This document shows, piece after piece, positions 51,005 to 57,966 of a stretch of DNA of 64,000 nt; position 1 is the stretch's first letter, and each line of letters begins with the position of its first letter. The DNA lies in assembly GCF_003234115.2 (NCBI RefSeq), contig NZ_CP126251.1:682001-746000 (forward strand), written 5' to 3'. The position numbers and the translations under genes were made by a program. Origin of the DNA: Curtobacterium sp. MCPF17_002 (GTDB lineage Bacteria; Actinomycetota; Actinomycetes; Actinomycetales; Microbacteriaceae). The notes under the pieces are model-generated. The model ran no database searches. It saw only the letters and a list, made by a program, of their open reading frames with translations, and was not told the DNA's origin.

Positions 51005-51119
51005 GACGCGACCCATCCGCGGTCGGACGCGACCCGTCCGCGGTGGGACGCGACCCGTCCGCGGTGGGACGCGACCCGTCCGCGGTGGGACGCGACCCGT
51101 CCGCGGTGCGACGCGACCG
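51004..51119. repeat. 21-bp tandem repeat, five copies plus a partial
   Basis: GGACGCGACCCGTCCGCGGT plus one base repeats with a 21-base period from the last base of the alpha-E stop codon (51004, 51025, 51046, 51067, 51088), then a degenerate copy. Copies 2-5 are identical, so the array is recent or kept homogeneous. CGCGACCCGTCCGCG is partly self-complementary. Confidence 0.9.
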
Positions 51120-51128
51120 ACGGGCGGA

Positions 51129-51164
51129 CCGGAGGCGCGGTGCGGGGCCGCCACGTGCCTCCAG
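51129..51164. repeat. CTGGAGGC-family palindromic repeat
   Basis: CCGGAGGCGCGGTGCGGGGC (from 51129) faces GCCACGTGCCTCCAG (to 51164), an imperfect hairpin almost identical to the one at 4134-4169. It lies between the convergent alpha-E and MFS genes, 19 bases before the MFS stop. Confidence 0.75.
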
Positions 51165-51182
51165 GCCCGGTGGGTGGCCCAG

Positions 51183-52529
51183 TCAGACGGCGCTGGAGCG
51201 GTTGGCGACCGCCTCGTCACGTTCCAGGTCGTGCCGGAGTGCCGCGCGCGAGGCGCGCGTCCCGACCACCGGCATCGCGTGCGTGATCGCCAGGTGGAGC
51301 CGGGTGTCCGCGTCGTACCGCACCCGGAACCGCTCGTGGCGGATGAGCCAGACGAGGGCGATCGCGAGCGCCACGAACCCGGAGGTCGCGCCGACGCCGA
51401 TGGCCCATCGCGGGCCCCAGGCGTCGGCGACGGCTCCGACGATCGGGGCGCCGATGGGGGTGCCGCCGGCGAAGATCGCCATGTACAGCGCCATCACGCG
51501 GCCACGCATCGCGGGCTTCGTCGTGGTCTGCACCAGGGCGTTGGCCGTCGTCATGAAGGTCAGGGACGCGAGCCCGACGAACACCAGGACGATCGCGAAG
51601 GTCCAGTACGTCGGGGCGACGGCGGCTGCGGCGCAGGCGATCCCGAAGCCGGCGGAGGCGATCACGAGGGTGCGCATCCGGGGGCGGTCCCGCCGCGCGG
51701 AGAGCAGTGCGCCGGCGACCGAACCGATCGCCATCACCGAGTTGAGCAGACCGAACTCGCCCGCGCCCTTGTGGAACTCGACCCGGGCCATCGTCGAGGT
51801 GAAGATCGGGAAGTTCACGCCGAACGTGCCGACGACGAAGATCATGCAGAGCACGACGATGATGTCGGGCCGGGTCCGCACGTAGTGGATCCCGGCGAGG
51901 ATCTGCCCCTTGCCGCGTTTCGCCCGGATCCGGTCGGCGAGCTGGGACGGGTCGACGAAGCGCAGCGCGATGAGGACGGCCAGGAACGAGGCCGCGTTGA
52001 TGACGAACACCCAGCCGGAGCCGATCGCGGCGATGAGGACGCCGGCGACCGCGGGGCCGACGAGCCGTGCGGCGTTGAACGACGCGGAGTTGAGCGCCAC
52101 GGCGTTGGCGACGTTCTCCCCCTGCACGACGTCGGAGACGAAGGTCTGCCGGATCGGGGTGTCGAACGCGGCGACGATGCCGAGCGCGAGGGCGAACCCG
52201 TAGAGGGACCAGATCGTCGCGGTGTCGGTGAGCACCAGGATCCCGAGGCCGAGCCCGAGTGCGCCCATCAGCCCCTGCGTGAGCATGAGCATCTTGCGCC
52301 GGTCGAACCGGTCGGCGGCGAGGCCGGTGAGGGGGAGGAGCAGGAGCTGCGGGCCGAACTGCAGCGCCATCGTGATGCCGACCGCGATCGCGTCGTTGTC
52401 GGAGAGCTTGGTGAGGACGATCCAGTCCTGGGCGGTGCGCTGCATCCAGGTACCGACGTTGGAGACGAGGGCTCCGGCGAACCAGATGCGGTAGTTGTGG
52501 GTCGACAGGGAGCGGAACATGGCGGTCAC
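51183..52529 (-). CDS. MFS transporter (EntS-like)
   Basis: A 448-residue exporter with twelve helices. FAGALVSNVGTWMQRTAQDW and GLAADRFDRRKMLMLTQGLM are typical of the MFS_3/EntS branch, which exports siderophores and drugs. The GTG start (52529) overlaps the MarR stop (GTGA), so the upstream MarR gene is cotranscribed and probably regulates the pair. An ATG three codons later is the alternative start. The substrate is unknown. Confidence 0.88.
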   Translation of the reverse strand: MTAMFRSLSTHNYRIWFAGALVSNVGTWMQRTAQDWIVLTKLSDNDAIAVGITMALQFGPQLLLLPLTGLAADRFDRRKMLMLTQGLMGALGLGLGILVLTDTATIWSLYGFALALGIVAAFDTPIRQTFVSDVVQGENVANAVALNSASFNAARLVGPAVAGVLIAAIGSGWVFVINAASFLAVLIALRFVDPSQLADRIRAKRGKGQILAGIHYVRTRPDIIVVLCMIFVVGTFGVNFPIFTSTMARVEFHKGAGEFGLLNSVMAIGSVAGALLSARRDRPRMRTLVIASAGFGIACAAAAVAPTYWTFAIVLVFVGLASLTFMTTANALVQTTTKPAMRGRVMALYMAIFAGGTPIGAPIVGAVADAWGPRWAIGVGATSGFVALAIALVWLIRHERFRVRYDADTRLHLAITHAMPVVGTRASRAALRHDLERDEAVANRSSAV

Positions 52530-52945
52530 TGCTGGGCCAGCCTCCTCATGATCTCGGTGGCGTCGGCGAGGGTCTGGCGCTCGGCCTCGGTGAGGTCGGC
52601 GAGGCGCGGGGTGAGCCAGCCGTCCCGACGGCGACGGGTCTCCTCGACGAAGGCGGCGCCGGCCGGGGTGGCTCCGAGGAGCACCTTGCGGCGGTCGTCG
52701 CCGTGTCCGTCCTTCGAGACCAGTCCACGCTCGAGGAGCACGGCGACGGTCTTCGTCATCGAGGGCGGGGTGACGCCGTCCTGCCGGCTGAGGTCGGCGA
52801 GGGACATCGATCCGTCGCGGTGCAGGCGGGCGAGGGCGGAGAACTGCGCGTCGGTGACCGTGGTGTCGGCTTTCTGCCCGCGGAGGGTCCGGGACAGCCG
52901 GTTCACCGCGATCCGCAGGTCGGTCGAGAGGGAGACGTCGTTCAC
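52526..52945 (-). CDS. MarR-family transcriptional regulator of the MFS operon
   Basis: A 139-residue regulator. The winged helix reads MSLADLSRQDGVTPPSMTKT, then VAVLLERGLVSKDGHGDDRR with the DDRR wing. TAGACT (minus strand, 52958-52953) lies seven bases before GTG 52945, which is preferred to GTG 52951, where the spacing would be only one base. The gene is the first of a MarR-MFS operon, divergent from the SDR gene, so it may also control that gene. Confidence 0.86.
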   Translation of the reverse strand: MNDVSLSTDLRIAVNRLSRTLRGQKADTTVTDAQFSALARLHRDGSMSLADLSRQDGVTPPSMTKTVAVLLERGLVSKDGHGDDRRKVLLGATPAGAAFVEETRRRRDGWLTPRLADLTEAERQTLADATEIMRRLAQQ

Positions 52946-53009
52946 GATCACCAGTCTAACTGATTAGCTCAGCGAACGAACCAGTTTGCGGGTGTAGTCT
53001 GCGCTTAGA

Positions 53010-53021
53010 CAACAGGTGTTG
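53010..53021. promoter_or_regulatory. Candidate MarR box in the divergent promoter
   Basis: CAACAGGTGTTG has five-base arms around GG. It lies in the 94-base gap between the MarR and SDR starts, downstream of a TAGACA sequence (53006-53011) that may be the SDR -10. MarR boxes of this TTG-CAA kind are common, but this one is only a guess. Confidence 0.4.
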
Positions 53022-53039
53022 CCAAGAGAGAAGGAGAAC

Positions 53040-53792
53040 ATGTCCGAGTTCGAGGGCAAGGTCGCCATCGTCACCGGTGGTGGCAGCGGTATCGGGGAGT
53101 CCATCGCGAAGGAGCTCGCCGCCGCGGGCGCGAAGGTCGTCGCGACCGACATCAAGCTGGACGCCGCACAGCGCGTCGTGTCGGAGATCGAGGCAGTGGG
53201 AGGCACCGCCGTCGCGTTCGAGGCGAACTCGGCCCTCGCCGCCGACAACGAGCGGGCCGTGCAGTTCGCGGTCGACACCTACGGGGCACTCCACCTCGCC
53301 GTGAACAACGCCGGCATCGGCGCCGCACCGCAGCCCATCGGCGAGTATGACATCGCCGCGTGGGACCGTGTCCGTGCGGTCGACCTCGACGGTGTGTTCT
53401 ACGGCCTCCGGTACGAGATCCCCGCGATGCTCGCCTCCGGTGGTGGCGCGATCGTGAACATGTCGTCCGTGCTCGGCTCGGTCGGCATCGCGCAGAACGC
53501 CGCGTACGTCGCCTCGAAGCACGCGCTCGTGGGCCTCACGAAGGTCGCCGCGCTGGAGTACACCGCCCAGGGCGTCCGCACGAACGCGGTCGGCCCGGGC
53601 TTCATCGACACCCCGCTCGTCCGGGCGTCGCTGTCCGCCGAGGCACTGTCGGCGCTCGAGTCCGAGCACGCCGCGAAGCGTCTCGGCACCGACGCCGAGG
53701 TCGCCGCGCTCGTGCTGTTCCTGCTGAGCGACAAGGCCTCGTTCATCAGCGGCAGCTACCACCTGGTCGACGGCGGCTACAGCGCCCACTAG
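53040..53792 (+). CDS. SDR-family NAD(P)-dependent oxidoreductase
   Basis: A 250-residue classical short-chain dehydrogenase. TGGGSGIG (residues 12-19) is the cofactor motif, NNAG follows, and NMSSVLGSVG with YVASKHALVG carries the catalytic Ser, Tyr and Lys. It probably reduces a ketone or quinone. AAGGAGAAC lies six bases before the ATG, a clear ribosome binding site, so this gene is not leaderless. It is divergent from the MarR-MFS operon. Confidence 0.88.
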   Translation: MSEFEGKVAIVTGGGSGIGESIAKELAAAGAKVVATDIKLDAAQRVVSEIEAVGGTAVAFEANSALAADNERAVQFAVDTYGALHLAVNNAGIGAAPQPIGEYDIAAWDRVRAVDLDGVFYGLRYEIPAMLASGGGAIVNMSSVLGSVGIAQNAAYVASKHALVGLTKVAALEYTAQGVRTNAVGPGFIDTPLVRASLSAEALSALESEHAAKRLGTDAEVAALVLFLLSDKASFISGSYHLVDGGYSAH

Positions 53793-53795
53793 GGC

Positions 53796-53910
53796 CGTTC
53801 CGCGCGTAGAGGGTCGTTCCGCGCGTAGGGGGTCGTTCCGCGCGTAGGAAGCGGAATCGCTCGTAGGAGGACGGAAATTCCTGCCTCCTATGCGCGATTC
53901 GGCTTCCTAC
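53796..53910. repeat. 19-bp direct repeats followed by a 27-bp inverted repeat
   Basis: CGTTCCGCGCGTAG occurs at 53796, 53815 and 53834 with a 19-base period. Then GTAGGAAGCGGAATCGCTCG plus TAGGAGG (53844-53870) pairs with 53884-53910 at 24 of 27 positions around a 13-base loop. The hairpin follows the SDR stop and probably terminates it, again without a clear T-run. Confidence 0.8.
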
Positions 53911-53939
53911 TGCGCGTGCGATGGGCAGGAACGTCCGGA

Positions 53940-53991
53940 CTGGAGGCGCGGATCGCGCGAGCCGACCTGCTCACGTGGGTCGCGCCTCCAG
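53940..53991. repeat. CTGGAGGC-family palindromic repeat
   Basis: GACTGGAGGCGCG (53938-53950) and CGCGCCTCCAGTC (53981-53993) are perfect 13-base arms around a 30-base interior that differs from the other copies. It lies in the gap between the SDR gene and the downstream hydrolase. Confidence 0.85.
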
Positions 53992-54079
53992 TCCATTGCC
54001 ATCGCTGCTCACGAAGCACAGCGCCGGCGCCCGCCCGCCGCGCAGGCGCGCGCACACGCGGATCTGGGAGGATCGAGCC

Positions 54080-54949
54080 GTGCCCACCTTCTCCGCAGCA
54101 CGAGGCGACGCCTCGTTCACCGATGCCCACGGCGTCGAGATCGTCTACTCGACCTGGCGTGCGGCGCGGCCGAAGGGCATCGTGCAGATCGCGCACGGGG
54201 TGGGCGAGCACGGGCTCCGGTACGAGCCGCTCGCGCAGGACCTCGTCCGCGCCGGGTACACCGTCCACGTCAACGACCACCGTGGGCACGGTCGCACCGG
54301 CCTCGGGCAGTGGGACGGCGACCACAGCAAGCTCGGACGCCTCGGACCCGGTGGGCTCCGCGCAGCGATCGCAGCCGTGGAGCAGATGACGGCGGTCGCG
54401 CGCGCGGACACCCCCGGCGTCCCGCTCGTGCTCGTCGGACACTCGTGGGGCTCGCTCATGGCGCAGCGGATCGTGAACACCTCGTCGGAGTCGTACGACG
54501 GCGTGGTGCTCTCCGCGACCGCGTACCGGCTGCCCGGGTGGATGAACAGCGGCGACCTCAACGCCCGGCACGCGGGGTCCGGGCCGACGAAGTTCGAGTG
54601 GCTCACCCGTGACCGGTCGATCATCGAGGCGATGTCGGTGGACCCCCTCGCGGTCGAGGCCGACGTCATCGGGCTCTTCGGGCTCGCGGACACGCTGCGC
54701 CTCCTCGGGGTCCCGCGGCGCGGCATCCCGCACGACCTGCCGATGCTGCTGCAGGTCGGGTCGGAGGACCCCCTCGGCGGCCCCCGGTCCGTCGAACGGC
54801 TCGCGCAGGCCTACCGGCGTCGGGGCGGACTCACCGACGTCTCGGTGCGGGTGTACGAGGGAGCCCGGCACGAGGTCTACAACGAGACCAACCGCGCCGA
54901 GGTCGTCGCCGACCTGGTCGGGTGGCTCGACCGGGTCACGTCGCGCTGA
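54080..54949 (+). CDS. Alpha/beta hydrolase of the monoacylglycerol-lipase type
   Basis: A 289-residue soluble hydrolase. The oxyanion HGVGEHGLRY motif, the nucleophile elbow GHSWGS (Ser122) and the C-terminal YEGARHEVYNE histidine fit the Hydrolase_4 (monoacylglycerol lipase) family, which cuts lipid or peptide esters. No signal peptide is seen. GGGAGG (54066-54071) lies eight bases before GTG 54080. A perfect palindromic repeat follows the stop. Confidence 0.85.
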   Translation: MPTFSAARGDASFTDAHGVEIVYSTWRAARPKGIVQIAHGVGEHGLRYEPLAQDLVRAGYTVHVNDHRGHGRTGLGQWDGDHSKLGRLGPGGLRAAIAAVEQMTAVARADTPGVPLVLVGHSWGSLMAQRIVNTSSESYDGVVLSATAYRLPGWMNSGDLNARHAGSGPTKFEWLTRDRSIIEAMSVDPLAVEADVIGLFGLADTLRLLGVPRRGIPHDLPMLLQVGSEDPLGGPRSVERLAQAYRRRGGLTDVSVRVYEGARHEVYNETNRAEVVADLVGWLDRVTSR

Positions 54950-54966
54950 CGCGACCACCCCACAGC

Positions 54967-55002
54967 CTGGAGGCGCGTGGCGGCGCCGCCACGCGCCTCC
55001 GG
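54967..55002. repeat. CTGGAGGC-family element in fully palindromic form
   Basis: GGAGGCGCGTGGCGGC (54969-54984) and GCCGCCACGCGCCTCC (54985-55000) form a 32-base perfect palindrome with no loop. The ends match the family but the centre is unique. It lies 17 bases after the hydrolase stop. Confidence 0.88.
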
Positions 55003-55036
55003 CCGTCACCGCTGCAGTCCGGAATAGGGTTGCCCC

Positions 55037-56086
55037 ATGCACGGTGAGTACAAGGTCCCCGGGGGCAAGCTGGTCGTCGTCGACCTCGAGGTCGTCGACG
55101 GCGTCATCCAGGAGTTCCGACTGGCGGGGGACTTCTTCCTCGAACCCGACGACGCGCTCCCGCTCATCGACCAGGCCGTCAACGGCCAGCCGGCGACGAC
55201 GGACGCCGCGGGCATCGCCGCCGCGGTCCGTGCCGCGCTGCCGGCGGACGCCGTGCTGCTCGGCTTCACCCCCGAGTCCGTGGGAGTCGCCGTCCGCCGG
55301 GCGCTGTCCCGCGCCTCGACCTGGCGCGAGTACGACTGGGAGATCGTCCACGAGGGGCCGATCAGCCCGAACGAGCACCTCGCGCTCGACCAGGTCCTGA
55401 CGGAAGAGGTCGGTGCCGGTCGCCGCGGCCCGACCCTGCGCATCTGGGAGTGGAACCAGCCGGCCGTCGTCATCGGGTCGTTCCAGTCCCTCAAGAACGA
55501 GGTCGACCCGGACGGCGCGGCGAAGTTCGGCGTCGAGGTCGTCCGACGGATCTCCGGCGGCGGCGCGATGTTCATGGACGCCGGCGCCGTCATCTCGTAC
55601 TCGCTCTACGTCCCGACCGACCTCGTGCAGGGCATGACCTTCGCCGACTCGTACGCCTACCTCGACGAGTGGGTGATCGAGGCGCTGAAGTCGCTCGGCA
55701 TCGAGGCGTACTACCAGCCGCTCAACGACATCACCTCGACCAAGGGCAAGATCGGCGGCGCCGCCCAGAAGCGCCTCGGTACCGGGGCACTGCTCCACCA
55801 CGCCACCATGAGCTACGACATGGACGGCGAGAAGATGGTGCAGATCCTGCGCATCGGACGCGAGAAGATGAGCGACAAGGGGACGACCAGTGCCGCGAAG
55901 CGCGTCGATCCGCTGCGTTCGCAGACCGGCCTGACCCGCGCGGAGATCATCGACCGGCTCATCGGCACCTTCACCCGGCTCTACGGGGCGCACGAGGGGC
56001 ACGTGACCGAGGCCGAGCGTGCCCGGGCGCAGGAGCTCGTGCGGACGAAGTTCCAGACGCAGGAGTGGCTCGAGCGCGTCCCCTGA
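55037..56086 (+). CDS. Lipoate-protein ligase family protein with N-terminal accessory domain
   Basis: A 349-residue protein with two parts. Residues about 1-95 (MHGEYKVPGGKLVVVDLEVV) resemble the small C-terminal accessory domain of LplA, and residues about 105-349 hold the catalytic BPL_LplA_LipB domain (VVRRISGGGAMFMDAGAVIS, GKIGGAAQKR). Lipoate ligases attach lipoate to E2 and GcvH proteins with ATP. The order of the two parts is reversed relative to E. coli LplA. TAGGGT (55025-55030) lies six bases before the ATG. Confidence 0.82.
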   Translation: MHGEYKVPGGKLVVVDLEVVDGVIQEFRLAGDFFLEPDDALPLIDQAVNGQPATTDAAGIAAAVRAALPADAVLLGFTPESVGVAVRRALSRASTWREYDWEIVHEGPISPNEHLALDQVLTEEVGAGRRGPTLRIWEWNQPAVVIGSFQSLKNEVDPDGAAKFGVEVVRRISGGGAMFMDAGAVISYSLYVPTDLVQGMTFADSYAYLDEWVIEALKSLGIEAYYQPLNDITSTKGKIGGAAQKRLGTGALLHHATMSYDMDGEKMVQILRIGREKMSDKGTTSAAKRVDPLRSQTGLTRAEIIDRLIGTFTRLYGAHEGHVTEAERARAQELVRTKFQTQEWLERVP

Positions 56087-56094
56087 GCGGGGAG

Positions 56095-56146
56095 CGGCCG
56101 AGCGTCAGGAACGTGGTCGGCCGAGCGTCGGGAACGTGGTCGGCCG
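56095..56146. repeat. 23-bp tandem repeat downstream of the lipoate ligase
   Basis: CGGCCGAGCGTCAGGAACGT plus GGT (56095-56117) is followed by the same unit with one change (56118-56140) and a partial copy. The flanking sequence is GC-rich and no gene is seen. Confidence 0.75.
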
Positions 56147-56275
56147 CCCGGGGAGGGGGTCCCGAGCGGCCGCACATCCAGTGTGGACATCGTCCTGAAG
56201 AACCACATGTGCGGATCACGAGAATCCCCCGCGCGGCTGATGTCGACCCCGACGGCCCGACGTAGCCTCGTCAGC

Positions 56276-56605
56276 GTGAACTGGTTGATCCTCCTGGGGG
56301 CGGTGGCCGCCGCGGCCGTCGTGATGTGGATCGCCGATCGCGTGGGGTGGATCGACCTGTCGAACAAGTCCACACGCAGCGGCGGATCCGGCGGCGTGAT
56401 CTCGATGATGGACGAGGTCTTCGCGCCGACCCGTCACGAGACGCAAGCGGCGTACGAACGGCAGTCGCGCCTCCCGAAGGAGGCCCCGACACCGGCAGAC
56501 GACGACCACGACCTGCTCAGCGGGACCGTGCTCATCAGGGTCCCGGCGGTGCGCGGCGCCGGCCGGCACGAAGCGCGCGCCGGCACGCACGACCGCAGCT
56601 ACTGA
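56276..56605 (+). CDS. Small membrane-anchored protein (DUF6191-like)
   Basis: A 109-residue protein with one N-terminal hydrophobic helix (VNWLILLGAVAAAAVVMWIA) followed by a hydrophilic domain (GGVISMMDEVFAPTRHETQA, then AYERQSRLPKEAPTPADDDH). The layout resembles DUF6191, but the match is from memory and tentative; no function is known. TAGCCT (56263-56268) lies seven bases before GTG 56276. It converges on the GNAT gene at 56660. Confidence 0.6.
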   Translation: MNWLILLGAVAAAAVVMWIADRVGWIDLSNKSTRSGGSGGVISMMDEVFAPTRHETQAAYERQSRLPKEAPTPADDDHDLLSGTVLIRVPAVRGAGRHEARAGTHDRSY

Positions 56606-56667
56606 CGGCCGCCGGCTGACGCGCGGCTACTGACGGCCGCCGACTGACGCCCGCTCGCGTCAGCGGG
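56598..56667. repeat. 28-bp duplication and hairpin between convergent genes
   Basis: GCTACTGACGGCCGCCG occurs at 56598-56614 (covering the 109-residue gene's stop) and at 56626-56642. A CCCGCT/AGCGGG stem at 56650-56667 follows, inside the last codons of the GNAT gene on the other strand. Confidence 0.6.
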
Positions 56668-56944
56668 TCGTGAGCTCCTGGTAGTCCGGGTGCCGCTCGA
56701 GCCACGCCGCGACGTAGCTGCACTGCGGCACGACGCGCAGCGAGCGCGATCGGACGTCGTCGAGCGCGTGCTCGACGAGGATCGACGCGTGCCCGCCCCC
56801 ACGGTGTGCCGGATCGACCTCGGTGTGCACGAAGCGGATCTCGTCGCCGCCGACCTCGTACGCCGCGAAGCCGATCACCTCGCCGTCCTCGACGAGGGAG
56901 TACTGCTGCTTGTCGGTGTCGTTGCGGACCTCGGGTGCTGCCAT
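56660..56944 (-). CDS. Small GNAT-type N-acetyltransferase (Acetyltransf_CG-like)
   Basis: A 94-residue protein of the short YidJ/Acetyltransf_CG family: YSLVEDGEVIGFAAYEVGGD, then HTEVDPAHRGGGHASILVEH (the acetyl-CoA loop) and the end CSYVAAWLERHPDYQEL. The substrate is unknown. The ATG at 56944 is chosen because TATCTT (minus strand, 56957-56952) lies seven bases upstream; the longer frame adds unrelated residues. It is divergent from the methyltransferase gene with 64 bases between starts. Confidence 0.8.
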   Translation of the reverse strand: MAAPEVRNDTDKQQYSLVEDGEVIGFAAYEVGGDEIRFVHTEVDPAHRGGGHASILVEHALDDVRSRSLRVVPQCSYVAAWLERHPDYQELTTR

Positions 56945-57008
56945 GGCGGCGAAGATACCCCCGCGGCCGCAGGGCAGGCTGTGCGACGGCGTGCACCAGA
57001 ATGGACGC

Positions 57009-57926
57009 GTGCAGCGCGGAGACGATCGTGGCCCGGACCGGGTGGTCCTCGGCGACAACCTCGATGTGCTCCCCACCCTCGCCGACGGGTCGTTCACGCT
57101 GGTCTACCTCGATCCGCCGTTCAACACCGGCCGGTACCAGCGCCGGCACGCGAGCGCGGCGGTCGCGACCACGGACGACCTGAGCGAGTCGCCACCCGCG
57201 GCGCCCCGAGCCCGCCCCGAGACCCGCGTCACCGGCTTCCGCGGGCGCACGTACGAGCGGATCCGCGGCGACCTCATGCGTTTCGACGACCGCTTCGACG
57301 ACTACTGGTCGTTCCTCGAGCCCCGGCTGCTCGAGGCGTGGCGGCTCCTCGCCGCGGACGGCACCCTCTACCTGCACCTCGACTACCGCGAGTCCCACTA
57401 CGCGAAGGTCCTGCTCGACGCACTGTTCGGCCGGGACGCGTTCCTCAACGAGATCGTCTGGGCGTACGACTTCGGCGCGAAGTCGCGGTCACGCTGGCCG
57501 ACGAAGCACGACACGATCCTCGTGTACGTGAAGGACCCGTCGCGCTACTGGTTCGACTCCGCTGCCGTCGACCGCGAGCCGTACATGGCTCCCGGCCTGG
57601 TCACCGCCGAGAAGCGGGAGCGCGGCAAGCTCCCGACCGACGTGTGGTGGCACACGATCGTGTCGCCGACCGGCCGCGAGAAGACGGGCTACCCGACGCA
57701 GAAACCCGAGGGTGTGCTGCGGCGGATCGTCCAGGCGTCCTCACGCGAGGGCGACTGGGTCCTCGACTTCTTCGCCGGCAGCGGCACGACGGGTGCGGTC
57801 GCCCAGGCGCTCGGCCGGCGGTTCGTCCTGGTGGACGACAACCCCGTCGCGGTCGACGTGATGCGGAAGCGGCTCCCCGCGGCGTCGTTCGAGGTCGTGG
57901 AACCGCCCGCCGCCTCCGCGGTCTGA
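57009..57926 (+). CDS. Solitary N6-adenine (or N4-cytosine) DNA methyltransferase, beta class
   Basis: A 305-residue methyltransferase. The catalytic motif DPPF (residues 35-38, in VYLDPPFNTGR) comes before the SAM-binding FAGSGTT (255-261), the order of the beta class that includes CcrM and HinfI-type enzymes. TPTQKPEGVLRRIV is a typical target-recognition-adjacent segment. No restriction enzyme or specificity subunit is nearby, so it is an orphan with probable regulatory or housekeeping roles. Recognition sequence unknown; CcrM's C-terminal extension is absent. CAGAAT (56997-57002) lies six bases before the GTG. Confidence 0.85.
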   Translation: MQRGDDRGPDRVVLGDNLDVLPTLADGSFTLVYLDPPFNTGRYQRRHASAAVATTDDLSESPPAAPRARPETRVTGFRGRTYERIRGDLMRFDDRFDDYWSFLEPRLLEAWRLLAADGTLYLHLDYRESHYAKVLLDALFGRDAFLNEIVWAYDFGAKSRSRWPTKHDTILVYVKDPSRYWFDSAAVDREPYMAPGLVTAEKRERGKLPTDVWWHTIVSPTGREKTGYPTQKPEGVLRRIVQASSREGDWVLDFFAGSGTTGAVAQALGRRFVLVDDNPVAVDVMRKRLPAASFEVVEPPAASAV

Positions 57927-57966
57927 CGCAGGCGGGTGAACGGACTGGGTCTCGACGGGTGGTCGG

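Noticed and set aside
51004..51119. Regular repeats considered as a CRISPR array or centromere-like site
   Set aside because: The units are directly adjacent with no spacers, there are no cas genes, and no parAB or replication genes lie nearby.
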